Assembly: GCA_014058405.1 (NCBI GenBank)
Contig: CP047423.1
Span: forward strand, 930,001-994,000
Reading direction: 5' to 3'
Source: Candidatus Nitrospira kreftii
GTDB taxonomy: Bacteria > Nitrospirota > Nitrospiria > Nitrospirales > Nitrospiraceae
DNA length: 64,000 nucleotides
Below the pieces are notes generated by a model. That model was not told the DNA's origin, did not search any database, and saw only the letters and a list, made by a program, of their open reading frames with translations. This document shows, one piece after another, positions 31,701-40,743 of the stretch. How positions within the stretch are numbered: position 1 is the stretch's first letter; every line of letters begins with the position of its first letter. The translations under genes were made by a program, and so were the position numbers.

Positions 31701-32752
31701 GGCCGCGTATCACGACATTTGACGATTTTCGCGATGCGATATCGGCCTATCGGTTGCCGCGTGTGTTGTTAGCTGCGCTGGAACTGGATCTCTTTACGGC
31801 TGTTGGAAACCAATCATGGACTGTTGAAGGTCTTTCTAAGGAACTCAAGGTCAGTGAACGGGGCTTGAGTATTCTCTGTCGTAATCTTGCGGCGGCTGGG
31901 GTGCTGCAAAAAAAAGGGCCTATCTATAAAAACAGTCGGCTGGGCGCAACCGCCCTGAATGGGAACCATCGCACATATCGCGGCGGCTACCTGAACCTCA
32001 TCCGTACGCACTGGGCAGATTGGGCGAGGCTAACGGAGTCTGTGCGGAGTGGGCTACCCATCGACCATGATATTCCTGACAACCCAGATTACCGTCGGCA
32101 ATTCACCTGGGCCATGCATCACCGCACCTTAGAGATCGCCCCGGCGATTGCAGTTCAACTTCACATGGGTCGTGCTCAGACTCTGCTGGATCTCGGCGGA
32201 GGGCCGGGAACCTATGCAATGGCGTTTTTGGCAAAGAATCCAAGGCTTCGTGCCACCGTCTGTGATCGAGAGGCCGCGCTTGGAGTGGCGAAAGAAATCG
32301 CTGGCACTCACAGAGCAGGGCGACGACTCTCCTATCTGCCGCTCGATTTTTCCAAGGAGTCGATCCCGGGTATCTATGATGTGATCTGGTATTCAAACGT
32401 CCTGCACATTTATTCTCCCGAGGAGAATCAAGCCATCTTTCGTCGAGCCTTTGCCGCGTTGGCACCAGGTGGGCGATTCATCATCCAAGATGCATTTCTC
32501 CATGATCGTGAAGGCTTGCATCCGGCGGAGGCGAGTTTGTTCGCCGTATCGATGTTATTGTTTACGGAAGGGGGCAATACATACTCTGTTTCAGAGACGG
32601 CGAAATGGCTGAAAGCTGCCGGGTTTATGGGTGTCAAGATACTTCCTATCAAGAAGAAGACGGAGGACTGGGAGGGTGGGATTTTGGAGGCATCAGCTCC
32701 TGATCGACGTCCAAAAGCCATCGTCCGCCGAACACAATCAAAAGGAAGTTGA
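31697..32752 (+). CDS. SAM-dependent O-methyltransferase (family 2 type)
   Basis: The 351-residue product has an N-terminal winged-helix dimerisation domain (residues 10-90, LPRVLLAALELDLFTAVG and VSERGLSILCRNLAAAGVL). A class I SAM domain follows, with motif I LLDLGGGPGTYAMAF, YDVIWYSNVLHIYSPE, and APGGRFIIQDAFL. Relatives methylate hydroxyls on small aromatic or quinone-like metabolites; the substrate here is unknown. The GTG at 31697 overlaps the upstream stop. Its 3' end overlaps a convergent membrane-protein gene by 104 bases. A second member of the family starts at 63461. Confidence 0.8.
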   Translation: MRPRITTFDDFRDAISAYRLPRVLLAALELDLFTAVGNQSWTVEGLSKELKVSERGLSILCRNLAAAGVLQKKGPIYKNSRLGATALNGNHRTYRGGYLNLIRTHWADWARLTESVRSGLPIDHDIPDNPDYRRQFTWAMHHRTLEIAPAIAVQLHMGRAQTLLDLGGGPGTYAMAFLAKNPRLRATVCDREAALGVAKEIAGTHRAGRRLSYLPLDFSKESIPGIYDVIWYSNVLHIYSPEENQAIFRRAFAALAPGGRFIIQDAFLHDREGLHPAEASLFAVSMLLFTEGGNTYSVSETAKWLKAAGFMGVKILPIKKKTEDWEGGILEASAPDRRPKAIVRRTQSKGS

Positions 32753-33050
32753 AGACCCCGCTGATTCCGCTGGTAATCAAGGAATGAACTGTGTCGAGAT
32801 CCCGTATCTGCAGCTGAACGATGGTTGCCAGATCCATTGCTAATCCAACCGTCGCGTAGATTACGCACACCATTGCGGCCCACCGGAATCCAAGCCAGAT
32901 TAAGCTTGCGAGCCCAAGAGGCAGGAGAATGAAAAAGCCCATCCTCCAGGCCATGCTTGGGGGCGTCGAGGTGCTAATCTCACTGAAAAGCACCCCGCCC
33001 TCAATGACGAGTAGGCCGAGAAGCAGAGTCAGCAGAGCGGATCGGTTCAT
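32649..33050 (-). CDS. Small four-helix membrane protein
   Basis: The 133-residue product has four hydrophobic segments (LLTLLLGLLVIEGGVLF, GFFILLPLGLASLIWLGF, MVCVIYATVGLAMDLATIV, ITSGISGVFNFLLIVFGG) and a Pro/Ser-rich tail. I chose the ATG at 33050 (MNRSALLT); the frame is open for 35 codons upstream but those look non-coding. It is convergent with and overlaps the methyltransferase gene. No function is assigned. Confidence 0.6.
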   Translation of the reverse strand: MNRSALLTLLLGLLVIEGGVLFSEISTSTPPSMAWRMGFFILLPLGLASLIWLGFRWAAMVCVIYATVGLAMDLATIVQLQIRDLDTVHSLITSGISGVFNFLLIVFGGRWLLDVDQELMPPKSHPPSPPSSS

Positions 33051-33178
33051 CCACGAACTATAGCCTGTAGAGGAAAATGTCGGCAATGGTTGTCTCGCAG
33101 CCGTAAGACACGGGATGTTAGCGTGCTGGAATCCTGAAACAGAACGCGCAGACAACGAGTCAATTATCTAGGCAAACC

Positions 33179-33541
33179 TGTCGTTTGGTTCATGACGCGG
33201 AATGTCGACTTTGTGTCCGTAAAATCGAATCGAGAACGGACGGGAGTTGACCAAGCCGGCGATCAGGTCCAATTCCTTGCCTATCAGAGTGAAGAGGCCA
33301 TGAAGGCCTTGGGACACAACTATCGTCCAGGTCGCCCTGAGATGGCTTTTTGATCAGACCTTCCGGAGAAGTGCTCGAAGGCCTCGACGTCTTTCTCCCG
33401 TTCCTTCCTAACCTTTCCGGTGGGACCCTCCTATTGCTACGGTTGCGGTTCCCATTCGCAAAGCAGCTGGCAGAACGTGTCTATCGGACCATCGCACGTC
33501 ATCGGTATCGATGGTTTGGTGAAGCCAGGCCAGGTAGATAA
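33179..33541 (+). pseudogene. Frameshifted DCC-family (DUF393) thiol-disulfide oxidoreductase
   Basis: Three pieces of one DCC-family protein lie in alternating frames. LVHDAECRLCVRKIE (33185-33229) holds the family D-x-x-C-x-x-C motif but stops at TGA 33248. VQFLAYQSEEAMKALG continues in another frame to TGA 33351. The C-terminal part, ending VYRTIARHRYRWFGE, returns to the first frame at 33350 and ends at 33541. A single-base loss in the T run at 33347-33351 explains the second shift. No good start codon is seen, so the gene appears dead. Confidence 0.6.
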
Positions 33542-33671
33542 GCTCCTCGACTCAAGCCCTCTGTTTCTTCTCAAGCCAGAGGCCCCTCTTTGGGGGGGAC
33601 TCTTCCTACAGCGAGGAATTTACCAGCAACGTGCCCTCCTCCAGAATGCGTTCACCTTGTGAGGAGGATAC

Positions 33672-34538
33672 ATGCAATACACCTTGGTTTTCCCATCGAG
33701 ACGTCCTACCTTAGTTCAAGATGTACACAGTTGGTTGCTCCACGCTCGTTTGGCCATCCTGACATGGCTCATAGTTGTCGGATTCTGTCTCTCATGCTCC
33801 AACAACCTGGTATGGGGTCAAGAAGTAGATGCTGGAAACAATATGATTGTGGCAGCGGGGTTCGGTTACCAAATTGGGCCTGTCTCGGTGATCGCAGTGA
33901 AGGTGTATGACGCTGAATCAGGTGCCATCTTGTCTGATGAAGTCTATGACCTGGCCGTCAAGGAAAATGATGGTGGCGGATCGACGCACGGGCCTCGTAT
34001 TTTCGCCGGCGGTGTAGGATTAGGTGCCACAGACCTCTCCAATTTTATGTTGCGGGTCTACGATGCGAATACCGGGGCGTTTCAATGGGAAGGGCGGCTT
34101 AACCTCGTGCACACTGACAGAAAGGGAGAGGCCCAAGTAATCTCGACTAGGATACCACGGCGCGCCACTGTTATGAAGGCACAAGCTGTTCAACCAGCTG
34201 CCGAACAGCCGGTGTTCTTGCTGCGTGCACTGGATGCCGCGACAGGTTTAGCCGTCTGGGAAGATGAGTTTACAGCTGCGCACATACGGATTCCACGGGT
34301 ACAGCCGATTATCAGTCGGTCAAATCAGCCAGATGGGACTTTCACTGGAAGTTCTCGTACCTTTGATTTCCGAATCCGCATGTATGATCCCAGTGGGCAG
34401 GACGTCCGCTGGGAGGATCAATTGTCTCGGCTAGAATCAGATGACGGAACAACGGAGTCGTCCAGTGACCGGGCCTCTATCCTTCCAGCTTGGCCTCAGC
34501 ACCCTCAAGAAGAGGAGGCTCCTGCAGAATCGATCTAA
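33672..34538 (+). CDS. Exported protein with YDxxTG..W-E repeats
   Basis: The 288-residue product has an N-terminal hydrophobic segment (about residues 28-48) that looks like a signal sequence, ending near VWGQ. The mature part has recurring units such as RVYDANTGAFQWEG, RALDAATGLAVWED and RMYDPSGQDVRWED, like single blades of PQQ-type propellers, and an acidic Glu/Ser tail. A GTGAGGAGG ribosome binding site precedes the ATG. The role is unknown; an extracytoplasmic binding protein is a guess. Confidence 0.65.
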   Translation: MQYTLVFPSRRPTLVQDVHSWLLHARLAILTWLIVVGFCLSCSNNLVWGQEVDAGNNMIVAAGFGYQIGPVSVIAVKVYDAESGAILSDEVYDLAVKENDGGGSTHGPRIFAGGVGLGATDLSNFMLRVYDANTGAFQWEGRLNLVHTDRKGEAQVISTRIPRRATVMKAQAVQPAAEQPVFLLRALDAATGLAVWEDEFTAAHIRIPRVQPIISRSNQPDGTFTGSSRTFDFRIRMYDPSGQDVRWEDQLSRLESDDGTTESSSDRASILPAWPQHPQEEEAPAESI

Positions 34539-34588
34539 CCAGTTATCCTTATCGGTCATCTATGGCGTTGGATAGGATGAAATCGAAG

Positions 34589-36004
34589 TTAGGAGCGATT
34601 CTGTTCAAAACTTTCAACCCACTGGCGTTGGAACTGTTCATAGGAGATGAACAGTTTGTTTTGAACGGCATTGGCTACGGTAGCGCCTGCTTGGAGCGCA
34701 TTCAGCAATTCATCGACACGAACCATCCCCCATCGTTCGATCATGTACCGGGTTGCCGAATTAGCTTCTAAGTAGGCAACCGTAGAAGTCCCGGCTGGCA
34801 GTGCACCCCAGGAACTCTCCAGATAGGTCAAGGGAATCACGTTGATCTCTCCTTGCATGGCTTGATCAAGGTCGGGCCATGTGTCTCCAGCCCATTGCAT
34901 GGCCAAGCCTTCGTTGAGCCAGGTCGGCAGAGCTCCGGTGGCTGTTCCTAAGCGATCATGAAGAAGCGCATGCACATACTCGTGGCGGAGCACGCTAGCA
35001 AGCCACTTAGTATCAGTCGTCGCTCCTTGAGTGGGAATCTGAATGCGTCCGAGCGAGGGATCATAGAGGCCATCAGCCCAAGCCGGACTGCCGGACGCCC
35101 TCTGAAAGGAATCCTTGGTGTGGAGGACAACTATGATGGGCTTTGAGGGGAAATGCCCGAACTTTTGTCCGATCTCTCGATAGGCATCTTCAAGAATCTC
35201 GAGGACTGAGGTCCATATTCCCTGGTCTTCCTCACCGTCAAACTTCACCACAAAATGAGCACTGTTTCGTGCAGTCATCTTGGACTCGACTGACTGAGTG
35301 CGGTGAATCTTCGTCGTGACGGCAACCAGATACGACTGAAGTGCCGGATCCTGCCTTGCTCGGTCGGTTGCCTGACTCAGGTGCTTCGCGGCTTCGCTCA
35401 GGGCATCCTGTTCTTGTAACAAGTCGGCCATGGCCAAGTGCGGGAACGGTTCTTCCGGGGCCAGCCTCATGAGCTTCGTGAGAAACTCTGTATTGAGTGC
35501 GCGGTCGCGCTGCTCCCAGTAAGTGTGGGCCAGATTCATAAGGATTACAGGGTTCGAGTCATCTAGCTCCGCCGCTCTTTTGAACGCGTTGATGGAAACT
35601 CGTGTGCCGTTGAGTCGTTCCTGCTGCAAACCGAGATTGTTCCACAGAATTGCGACGAAAGGTCTGGATTGGTTGCTTGACAGGACGGCTTGAGGGAGCT
35701 CTTTCAACTTATTCTCAGCCAGTGAAAGGTTATGCTTCTCGATTTCATCACGAATCGCTTCCAGCAGCGCTTCATGCGGAGTGGAGGGGATCGCGCTTTG
35801 GTCAAGTGCACGAGCGTGTTTGGGTTCGCTCTCTGGAGACCTGTTTGATGGAGGAGTCGGCGGTGGTGCTACAGACTCGATGGTTTCTGGAAGCTGAGTA
35901 GACGGTGGCGATACCAACGATTTCAGAAATAGGTTGTAGACAATTAGCAAGACGAGTCCGAAGCCGAGCGGCATCAAGATATGAGTGATGTTGCGGCGGT
36001 ACAT
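34589..36004 (-). CDS. TPR protein with peptidase MA-like (gluzincin) domain
   Basis: The 471-residue product has one N-terminal membrane segment (MYRRNITHILMPLGFGLVLLIVYNLF), a Pro/Ser-rich linker, TPR-like helices (residues 90-240), and a C-terminal zinc-peptidase domain. The domain has HEYVHALLH, matching HExxH, followed by WLNEGLAMQW, which supplies the third ligand Glu. It is probably a membrane-anchored periplasmic metallopeptidase. ATG 36004 is preferred; a 35-codon upstream extension would run into the divergent recG promoter area. Confidence 0.75.
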   Translation of the reverse strand: MYRRNITHILMPLGFGLVLLIVYNLFLKSLVSPPSTQLPETIESVAPPPTPPSNRSPESEPKHARALDQSAIPSTPHEALLEAIRDEIEKHNLSLAENKLKELPQAVLSSNQSRPFVAILWNNLGLQQERLNGTRVSINAFKRAAELDDSNPVILMNLAHTYWEQRDRALNTEFLTKLMRLAPEEPFPHLAMADLLQEQDALSEAAKHLSQATDRARQDPALQSYLVAVTTKIHRTQSVESKMTARNSAHFVVKFDGEEDQGIWTSVLEILEDAYREIGQKFGHFPSKPIIVVLHTKDSFQRASGSPAWADGLYDPSLGRIQIPTQGATTDTKWLASVLRHEYVHALLHDRLGTATGALPTWLNEGLAMQWAGDTWPDLDQAMQGEINVIPLTYLESSWGALPAGTSTVAYLEANSATRYMIERWGMVRVDELLNALQAGATVANAVQNKLFISYEQFQRQWVESFEQNRS

Positions 36005-36101
36005 GAGAGTTAAAGCAGAGTGTAGCACCGTAGGGAAAGGTGACCAAGCAAACGGATGAAAATGGCCGATGGACTCCTTGGACAACGATTCTCGCGGCTC
36101 G

Positions 36102-36130
36102 TTGAGCACTCGAAGAGGCTGTGCTACGAT
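36102..36130 (+). promoter_or_regulatory. recG promoter (extended -10)
   Basis: TTGAGC at 36102-36107 and TACGAT at 36125-36130 are 17 bases apart, and the -10 is preceded by TGC, an extended -10 element. Transcription would begin a few bases before the ATG at 36141, so the message may be nearly leaderless. Confidence 0.45.
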
Positions 36131-36140
36131 CCCTCACCGT

Positions 36141-38681
36141 ATGTTGGCTTCCACCGAATCAAGTTCACTCACACCGCTTCAGGAATGGCTGGATCGCATC
36201 GCCCGCCCCATTGAGTTTGCGAGTCGAGACGGCTGTGCCCATCTGAAGGCCATTACGAACCTCAGTGCATTTGTCTCCGCGCAAGTCCTGTCTGCTCTCC
36301 AACAAGCGACCTATCCGAAAGCCATAGAAGCTCGCCTGCTTTCGCTACGGGATCTCTTCGTTGATTTTGAGCCGACGCTTTCAATTGAGGAGCAACGTCG
36401 ACGATTACAGGCGGCTGTGCTGCAAATCAACGCGCTTCGAATGGCTGCTCAGCAACAACCCGTCCATCCCCAGGGGGCGTCTGCATCGTCAACCCGTGAC
36501 TCCGACGTGAAGACGATGGGGCGGCCTCCTCTCTGGAATCTTCTGGTACGGTTCGTCAAAGGCGTCGGCCCAAAACGCACCAATATCCTGCAACGGTTGC
36601 GTATTGAAACCGTGGAAGATGCGCTCTGGACCATGCCCTGGCGGTATGAAGATCGATCGGTGATGACACCGATCGGGAATCTCGTGCCGGGGATGGTTGC
36701 GTCGATCTGTGGGACGATTGGAAAACGTGACGCGAAGCGGACAAGAAATCGTCGATTGAGTGTGCTGGAACTTGGTGTCGAAGATCAATCCGGGCGGATC
36801 CAGATCGTCTTTTTCAACCAACCATATTTAGAGGATGTACTGTCAATAGGAACTCGCGTCATGATGAGCGGGCGCGTAATTGCTGGCCGTCAGGGGTGGA
36901 TGGTACCAAGGATGGATGTAGTGCAATATGAGATTCTTGGAGAGGGTCACGAATCGACGCTCCATGTCGGGCGAATTGTGCCTATTTATCATGAAACCAA
37001 GGGGTGGACGTCTCGTCAGATGCGGGTATTGGTAAGGAATCTCTTGATGGAGCACGGTCTCGATCTCCATGACCATTTGCCTGTTCCCCTTCGAGCGCGG
37101 CAACGATTGATCCCGATTCATGAAGCATTGCAAGATGCCCATTTCCCTAAGACAGGCACCGACCTTCAACTTCTTGAGCGAGGGAAAACTCCAGCGCATC
37201 GGCGGCTGGCATTTGAAGAACTGCTGCTGCTGCAGTTGGCCTTGGCAACGAGGTATCGCTCAGTGCACGAGGAACCGAAGGAGCTGCGGTTCAATCCCAG
37301 GACCCCGCTCTTGGGGAAACTAGGCAGTCTCTTACCATTTCGCCTGACAACGGCGCAGGATGTAGTCCTTCGTGAAATATTTCGCGACATGATCTCGCCA
37401 CGGCCCATGAATCGCCTCGTGCAAGGAGACGTGGGGTCAGGAAAAACGGCGGTCGCCCTCCATGCCATCGTGATGGCCTGTGGATCAGGCTATCAGGCGG
37501 CGCTGATGGCACCGACTGAGATTCTTGCCGAACAACATTATCGAAACCTTTCCGGAACACTCCAGGCCTTGGGCTTGCAGACAATCCTCGTACGCGGCGG
37601 AGACAAGGCATCGGTGAAGAAAGCACAGATTGAGCAACTGGCGGCCGGTCAAATTCAGGTGGCGATCGGTACTCACGCGCTTATTCAACGCAATGTGCAA
37701 TTTAAGAGCTTAGGATTAGCTGTAGTCGATGAGCAGCATAAGTTCGGTGTGTTACAACGGAAAACGCTGATCGACAAAGGCTATAAGCCTGACGTTCTCG
37801 TACTGACGGCCACGCCAATTCCCCGAACACTGGCGATGACGGTGTATGGTGACCTGGATGTATCAGTCATCGATGTGCTCCCACCCGGCCGAAAGCCAGT
37901 GCGCACATTTCTTTTCAATGAGGGACAACGACGCCGGGCCTATCAGATCATCCGTGATGAATTGCGCAACAAGAAGCAGGCCTATGTCATCTATCCACTC
38001 GTAGAAGAATCAGAAAAGACTGACCTCCAAGCTGCGATCCAAGGCGCCGAACAGTTACAGAATGGGGAATTTTCAGAATTCCGCGTCGGCCTCCTGCACG
38101 GACGCATGAAGGCTACTGAAAAAGAGGCTGTGATGGCCGACTTCAAGGCTGGAACCATCCAACTCTTAGTGGCCACGACTGTCGTTGAGGTTGGGATTGA
38201 TGTGCCGAACGCGGCCATTATCATGATCGAGCATGCTGAGCGATTCGGTCTCGCGCAGCTCCACCAATTACGTGGCCGGGTGGGGCGGAGCAGCCATCAA
38301 TCGTATTGCCTGTTGATGGCGTCGAATATGGGGCAGGGGAAGACTCAGCGGGGACAACGCTTGCAGGAACATCAGGAGCCCCTGTCTTCCGCGAAAGAAC
38401 GGTTGGAGGCACTCGTTCGATCGAATGATGGATTCGTCATTGCTGAAGATGATCTGCGTATCAGAGGACCCGGTGAATTTTTTGGCTTGCGCCAGTGGGG
38501 CATGCCGGAGTTTCGTGTGGCGAATCTGGTACGAGACGGGGATTTGTTGCAGCAGGCCAGACAGGAGGCCTTTTCGCTCCTAAAATCTGATCCGGGCTTG
38601 AAAGATCAGGCTCATCAGGGGTTGCGTGAGGCGATGCTCCGTAAGTGGGAGAAAAAGCTGGAGCTGGGTTCAATCAGTTGA
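36141..38681 (+). CDS. recG: ATP-dependent DNA helicase RecG
   Basis: The 846-residue product has an N-terminal helical extension and a wedge/OB domain (about residues 140-300, starting with FVKGVGPKRTNILQRL). Helicase motifs follow: Walker A VQGDVGSGKTAVAL, Walker B VVDEQHKFGVLQR, TATPIPRT, and the C-terminal QLRGRVGRSSHQSYC. It remodels stalled forks and Holliday junctions. E. coli RecG is 693 aa; the extra length is N-terminal. I chose ATG 36141 because it lies just after a promoter; ATG 36069 is upstream of it. Confidence 0.94.
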   Translation: MLASTESSSLTPLQEWLDRIARPIEFASRDGCAHLKAITNLSAFVSAQVLSALQQATYPKAIEARLLSLRDLFVDFEPTLSIEEQRRRLQAAVLQINALRMAAQQQPVHPQGASASSTRDSDVKTMGRPPLWNLLVRFVKGVGPKRTNILQRLRIETVEDALWTMPWRYEDRSVMTPIGNLVPGMVASICGTIGKRDAKRTRNRRLSVLELGVEDQSGRIQIVFFNQPYLEDVLSIGTRVMMSGRVIAGRQGWMVPRMDVVQYEILGEGHESTLHVGRIVPIYHETKGWTSRQMRVLVRNLLMEHGLDLHDHLPVPLRARQRLIPIHEALQDAHFPKTGTDLQLLERGKTPAHRRLAFEELLLLQLALATRYRSVHEEPKELRFNPRTPLLGKLGSLLPFRLTTAQDVVLREIFRDMISPRPMNRLVQGDVGSGKTAVALHAIVMACGSGYQAALMAPTEILAEQHYRNLSGTLQALGLQTILVRGGDKASVKKAQIEQLAAGQIQVAIGTHALIQRNVQFKSLGLAVVDEQHKFGVLQRKTLIDKGYKPDVLVLTATPIPRTLAMTVYGDLDVSVIDVLPPGRKPVRTFLFNEGQRRRAYQIIRDELRNKKQAYVIYPLVEESEKTDLQAAIQGAEQLQNGEFSEFRVGLLHGRMKATEKEAVMADFKAGTIQLLVATTVVEVGIDVPNAAIIMIEHAERFGLAQLHQLRGRVGRSSHQSYCLLMASNMGQGKTQRGQRLQEHQEPLSSAKERLEALVRSNDGFVIAEDDLRIRGPGEFFGLRQWGMPEFRVANLVRDGDLLQQARQEAFSLLKSDPGLKDQAHQGLREAMLRKWEKKLELGSIS

Positions 38682-38692
38682 AATCGCCGGAA

Positions 38693-38723
38693 GGCTGACA
38701 GGATGGTATTTCGATTGTCAGCC
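38693..38723. repeat. GGCTGACA...TGTCAGCC palindrome
   Basis: GGCTGACA (38693-38700) and TGTCAGCC (38716-38723) are perfect 8-bp inverted copies with a 15-base loop, just after recG and ending 10 bases before the next start codon. It is another copy of the dispersed core. Confidence 0.6.
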
Positions 38724-38733
38724 TGGAGTTCGT

Positions 38734-39057
38734 ATGGGTTTCTTTCAACGATTGAAAGATGACTTGCGCAATGGGATCGCGACATTGCGCCTGGGAACCG
38801 TTCATGCGGCTGGACGTGCCTTGGAGGAGGCAGAGCTGCTCCGCCTGAGACTGGAGCTCCGCAAACTCGAACAGCAACTTTCCGATCTGTACAAAGACAT
38901 CGGCGAACGGGCCGTCGACATGAAGGAGCGGGGAGAAACAGCAGAACGAGTGGTGTACGACGCTGAGATTGTGCGTCTCGTCAAACAGGTTGATGGACTC
39001 AAGGACTCGCAGAAAAAGCTAGAAGCGGAAATGAATCAGATCCGGAACGAGCAGTGA
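38734..39057 (+). CDS. Small coiled-coil protein
   Basis: The 107-residue product is almost entirely helical with heptad patterns, for example EEAELLRLRLELRKLEQQLSD and VKQVDGLKDSQKKLEAEM. The basic start is MGFFQRLKDDLRNGIATLRLG. I chose the ATG at 38734; the open frame upstream overlaps recG. It overlaps the ppx GTG by four bases. No family is recognised. Confidence 0.65.
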   Translation: MGFFQRLKDDLRNGIATLRLGTVHAAGRALEEAELLRLRLELRKLEQQLSDLYKDIGERAVDMKERGETAERVVYDAEIVRLVKQVDGLKDSQKKLEAEMNQIRNEQ

Positions 39058-40010
39058 CCGAGCCGCCTCAGCACATGCGCCGATTTGCCGGCATCGATAT
39101 CGGTACCCTTACCTGTCGCTTGTTAATAGCAGATCTGAGCCCTGGACAACCACTCAAAGAACTTCGATCAGATCGGCGCATTCTTCGGCTGGGCGAGGGG
39201 GTCGATCGGACCAAACGACTGAGTTCGGCCGCCATGGATCGGACCATTACCTGCATACAAGAATGGCACAACGTCATCAACGCCTATCATGTTGAGGCTA
39301 TTGCCGTCGTGGCGACGAGCGCGGTTCGTGATGCGGGCAATCGCCAGGAGTTTCTTGAACGAGTAAAGCGAGAGGCTGGGTTTGACGTCGAAGTCATTAC
39401 GGGTGACGAAGAAGCCCGACGGACCTTGCTCGGGATTCGTTCAGGCTTACCTGCTGGGATAACGGACATTCTGGCATTAGACATCGGGGGCGGGAGCACG
39501 GAATTTATTCTGGATCGGGTTGGGCAAAAGCCGACCGTTCGTTCGATCGATATCGGAGTCGTTCGTCTTTGTGAGCGTCTCTTGCGTCACGACCCTCCGA
39601 CTGGTGAAGAAGTGCGGGAGGCGCGGGAGTGGGTGAGTCGAGAGACAAAGGCTGCTGTAGCTAATATGGGTAACCATCGTCAGGCGACGTTCGTCGGCAC
39701 CGCCGGTACGATCACCAGTCTTGCTGCAATGTCACAAAAACTCCAGACCTATGAGCCAGCCAGAATTCACAATTACACTCTCAAGCTTGAAACCATACAA
39801 GAATTGGAACACACACTACTCAGCCGAACCAAAGCTGAACGAGTTGGCTTGCCGGGTTTAGAGAAAAACCGCGAGGAAGTCATAGCCGCCGGGGCGATCA
39901 TTATTCGGACGATTATGGAAACGCTGGATCAAAAGGAGTGTCTGGTGAGTGATTTGGGCTTGAGGGAAGGGGTGCTGATAGATTTGGCGGGGCAGGCAGG
40001 AAATCAGTGA
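39054..40010 (+). CDS. ppx: Exopolyphosphatase/pppGpp phosphohydrolase family protein
   Basis: The 318-residue product has the ASKHA ATP-binding fold of the Ppx/GppA family: GIDIGTLTCRLLIADL, VATSAVRDAGNR, TGDEEARRTLLG, LDIGGGSTEFIL and GTAGTITSLAAM. It lacks the C-terminal HD-like domain of long Ppx, so it is the short form. It hydrolyses polyphosphate and/or (p)ppGpp; which one cannot be read. The GTG start overlaps the coiled-coil gene. A diverged second copy of its 3' end lies at 41027-41155. Confidence 0.88.
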   Translation: MTEPPQHMRRFAGIDIGTLTCRLLIADLSPGQPLKELRSDRRILRLGEGVDRTKRLSSAAMDRTITCIQEWHNVINAYHVEAIAVVATSAVRDAGNRQEFLERVKREAGFDVEVITGDEEARRTLLGIRSGLPAGITDILALDIGGGSTEFILDRVGQKPTVRSIDIGVVRLCERLLRHDPPTGEEVREAREWVSRETKAAVANMGNHRQATFVGTAGTITSLAAMSQKLQTYEPARIHNYTLKLETIQELEHTLLSRTKAERVGLPGLEKNREEVIAAGAIIIRTIMETLDQKECLVSDLGLREGVLIDLAGQAGNQ

Positions 40011-40081
40011 GCCAGGAAGGATGACAGAGTTGCTCGTGCTCAACCGGTAGACTACAATGCAATTCGGTGGGAGGCACTGTC

Positions 40082-40423
40082 ATGAGAATTTCAAAGATGA
40101 CTCGTCGTCGAGGGAGAGAACCAAAGATCATGGTTGCTGAGGCTCTTTTGACGGTTCTTCTTGCGAAGGACAACGGCCACTATTGTGCCAAGTGTCCAGA
40201 GCTAGATCTTGTGACAGAACTACCGACCGCCGACGCTGCCTTAGAAGATCTGATTGAAGCTATTCGGGACTACGCGAAGGAATATCTCCAAGATCGCGAT
40301 CGATATGCCATAAGCCCCAACAGGGCCCACCATGCGCCCTATATCGAGGCCATTGCCGCTTGCAAGACCGATTGGGAGTTGCGGACGTTGATCGAGATCA
40401 AGCATGGCCTCGTTCACGTATAA
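40082..40423 (+). CDS. hicB: HicB-family antitoxin
   Basis: The 113-residue product has the HicB RNase-H-like pattern: VLLAKDNGHYCAKCPELDLVTELPTADAALEDL, then EAIRDYAKEYL. HicB antitoxins neutralise HicA mRNA interferases. The ATG at 40082 has a GGGAGG ribosome binding site. A HicA-like gene overlaps by 20 bases but is frameshifted, so the antitoxin may be an orphan. The C-terminal part lacks a clear HTH/RHH DNA-binding domain. Confidence 0.7.
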   Translation: MRISKMTRRRGREPKIMVAEALLTVLLAKDNGHYCAKCPELDLVTELPTADAALEDLIEAIRDYAKEYLQDRDRYAISPNRAHHAPYIEAIAACKTDWELRTLIEIKHGLVHV

Positions 40424-40633
40424 CGATTTCCGTGTTGTGCTCAAGCGGGCAGGGTTTGAACATCTCCGTTGGGAAAACACGAAACCTGGCGAAAGTTCCT
40501 GCCGAACGGCTCGATTCTGCGAGTCCGGATCAGTCATCAGCACAAGCGCGACATTCCCAAGTGGCTGTTTCACGAAATGCTTCGGCAGGCGGGGCTGACA
40601 CTCGAAGAGTTTCGTACGTTGCTCAATGCGTGA
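40404..40633 (+). pseudogene. hicA: HicA-family toxin, frameshifted
   Basis: The start MASFTYNDFRVVLKRAGFEHLRWE is in frame with ATG 40404. From the A run at 40474-40477 the HicA sequence continues in another frame: KHETWRKFLPNGSILRVRIS, then HQHKRDIPKWLFHEMLRQ, then AGLTLEEFRTLLNA to TGA 40631-40633. Loss of one A from a five-A run explains it. The in-frame reading stops at 40598 with no family match. The toxin should be inactive unless slippage restores the frame. Confidence 0.7.
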
Positions 40634-40743
40634 GGATACGCAGTTGAATTGAAAGAGCCTCCTGCAATGTCTGCAAATTTCAGTGTCCTGAGATCGGCAT
40701 CAGATGACGTGGCAAGGGACTGATAACTGGAGATTGCTGCCGT

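Noticed and set aside
40634..40743. Possible higB toxin remnant
   Set aside because: A short NWRLLP-like reading was the only hint of similarity to HigB, which is too little to support a call.
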